Origin: Pseudomonas mosselii
GTDB taxonomy: Bacteria; Pseudomonadota; Gammaproteobacteria; Pseudomonadales; Pseudomonadaceae
Length of the DNA stretch: 64,000 nucleotides
Direction of reading: 5' to 3'
Assembly (NCBI RefSeq): GCF_003205295.1
Contig: NZ_QJRP01000004.1
Coordinates: 124,001 to 188,000, forward strand
Below the pieces are notes generated by a model. It had not been told where the DNA came from. It saw nothing but the letters and a program-made list of their open reading frames with translations, and did not search any database. Of the stretch, positions 63,603 through 64,000 are shown in pieces. Every line of letters starts with the position of its first letter. Within the stretch, counting starts at the first letter, position 1. A program made the position numbers and the translations under genes.

Positions 63603-64000
63603 ATCCGCGCCTGCTCGAACTGTACAACCAGGAGCTGCAGCACATCCGCGAGGGTGCCGCCGAGTTCGCCAAGGAATACCCGAAGATCGCCGGGCGCCTG
63701 ACGCTGTCCGGGATCGAATGCGCCGACCCCTATGTCGAGCGCCTGCTGGAAGGCTTCGCCTACCTCACCGCGCGGGTGCAGCTCAAGCTCGACGCCGAGT
63801 ACCCGACCTTCACCCACAACCTGCTGGAAATTGCCTACCCGCACTACCTGGCGCCGACCCCGTCGATGACCGTGGTGCAACTGCAGACCGACCCCGACGA
63901 AGGCTCGCTGGCCGCCGGTTTCCAGTTGCCCCGCGCCAGCGTGCTGCGCGCCAACCTCGGCCGCAACTCGCAGACGCCGTGCGAATTCCGCAGCACCCAG
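63599..64000 (+). CDS. tssF: T6SS baseplate protein TssF (partial, cut by window end)
   Basis: The first 134 codons. [34 protein letters not shown] and [41 protein letters not shown] are the TssF N-terminus. It overlaps tssE by 4 bp. tssG and clpV would be expected to follow outside the window. Confidence 0.96.
   Translation, partial: MNPRLLELYNQELQHIREGAAEFAKEYPKIAGRLTLSGIECADPYVERLLEGFAYLTARVQLKLDAEYPTFTHNLLEIAYPHYLAPTPSMTVVQLQTDPDEGSLAAGFQLPRASVLRANLGRNSQTPCEFRSTQ

Overview
The window looks like a Pseudomonas chromosome, most likely of the P. putida group. The evidence is high GC, the conserved order thiS-thiG-trmB / mtgA / rpoH-ftsX-ftsE-ftsY / M16 pair / rsmD / coaD / fdx / mutM / ilvD, RpoH and FtsY of Pseudomonas type, and many REP-type intergenic hairpins (GTGGGAGCGGG... 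/ TGTAGGAGCGGCC...). The species call is inference; no rRNA is present. No tRNA, rRNA, CRISPR array, insertion sequence or prophage was recognised.

Region 1 (1-1257) is the most unusual part. It is a tandem duplication with a period of about 673 bp. Each unit has, on the minus strand, two overlapping small ORFs (56/59 aa and 36 aa) behind a long leader with a hairpin. Divergent from them, on the plus strand, is a predicted small RNA of about 95-100 nt with a near-consensus sigma70 promoter (TTGACG-17 bp-TAGTAT) and a strong intrinsic terminator. The first 16-20 nt of each predicted RNA are complementary to the Shine-Dalgarno region of the minus-strand ORF in the same unit. These pairing segments differ between units but match within each unit. 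The architecture resembles tandem divergent type I toxin-antitoxin loci (zor/orz, tisB/istR, with a hok/mok-like overlapping leader), but I do not recognise the proteins.

Region 2 (1304-31400) is mostly core genome: tRNA m7G methylation and thiazole synthesis, peptidoglycan transglycosylase, heat-shock sigma factor, FtsEX/FtsY, an M16 protease pair, RsmD, a YheT-type hydrolase, a rhodanese, a TetR-controlled aldehyde dehydrogenase/Tat lipoprotein/GMC oxidoreductase group, CoaD, ferredoxin, gamma-glutamyltranspeptidase, MutM, an HDOD protein, RlmI, a DUF4153 membrane protein, IlvD, a phosphorylcholine-phosphatase-like HAD enzyme and a TcyP-like cystine carrier.

Region 3 (31524-39021) holds a TonB-dependent siderophore receptor with its FecR/FecI pair and two candidate Fur boxes, then FolA and a DUF2868/DUF3482 membrane protein-GTPase pair.

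Region 4 (39053-64000) is a type VI secretion cluster with the gene set of P. aeruginosa HSI-I. Reading leftward from a shared regulatory region at 58010-58406 come fha1, tssJ, tssK, tssL, tssM, tagF, pppA, ppkA, tagT, tagS, tagR and tagQ. Reading rightward come tssA, tssB, tssC, hcp, an amidase effector of Tae4 type with a lipoprotein immunity candidate, tssE and tssF (cut by the window end). TagQRST, PpkA, PppA, Fha and TagF together form the known threonine phosphorylation control circuit. Beyond tagQ lies a compact three-gene unit (a 300-aa protein with two hydrophobic segments plus two paralogous small membrane proteins) that may be a second effector-immunity module.
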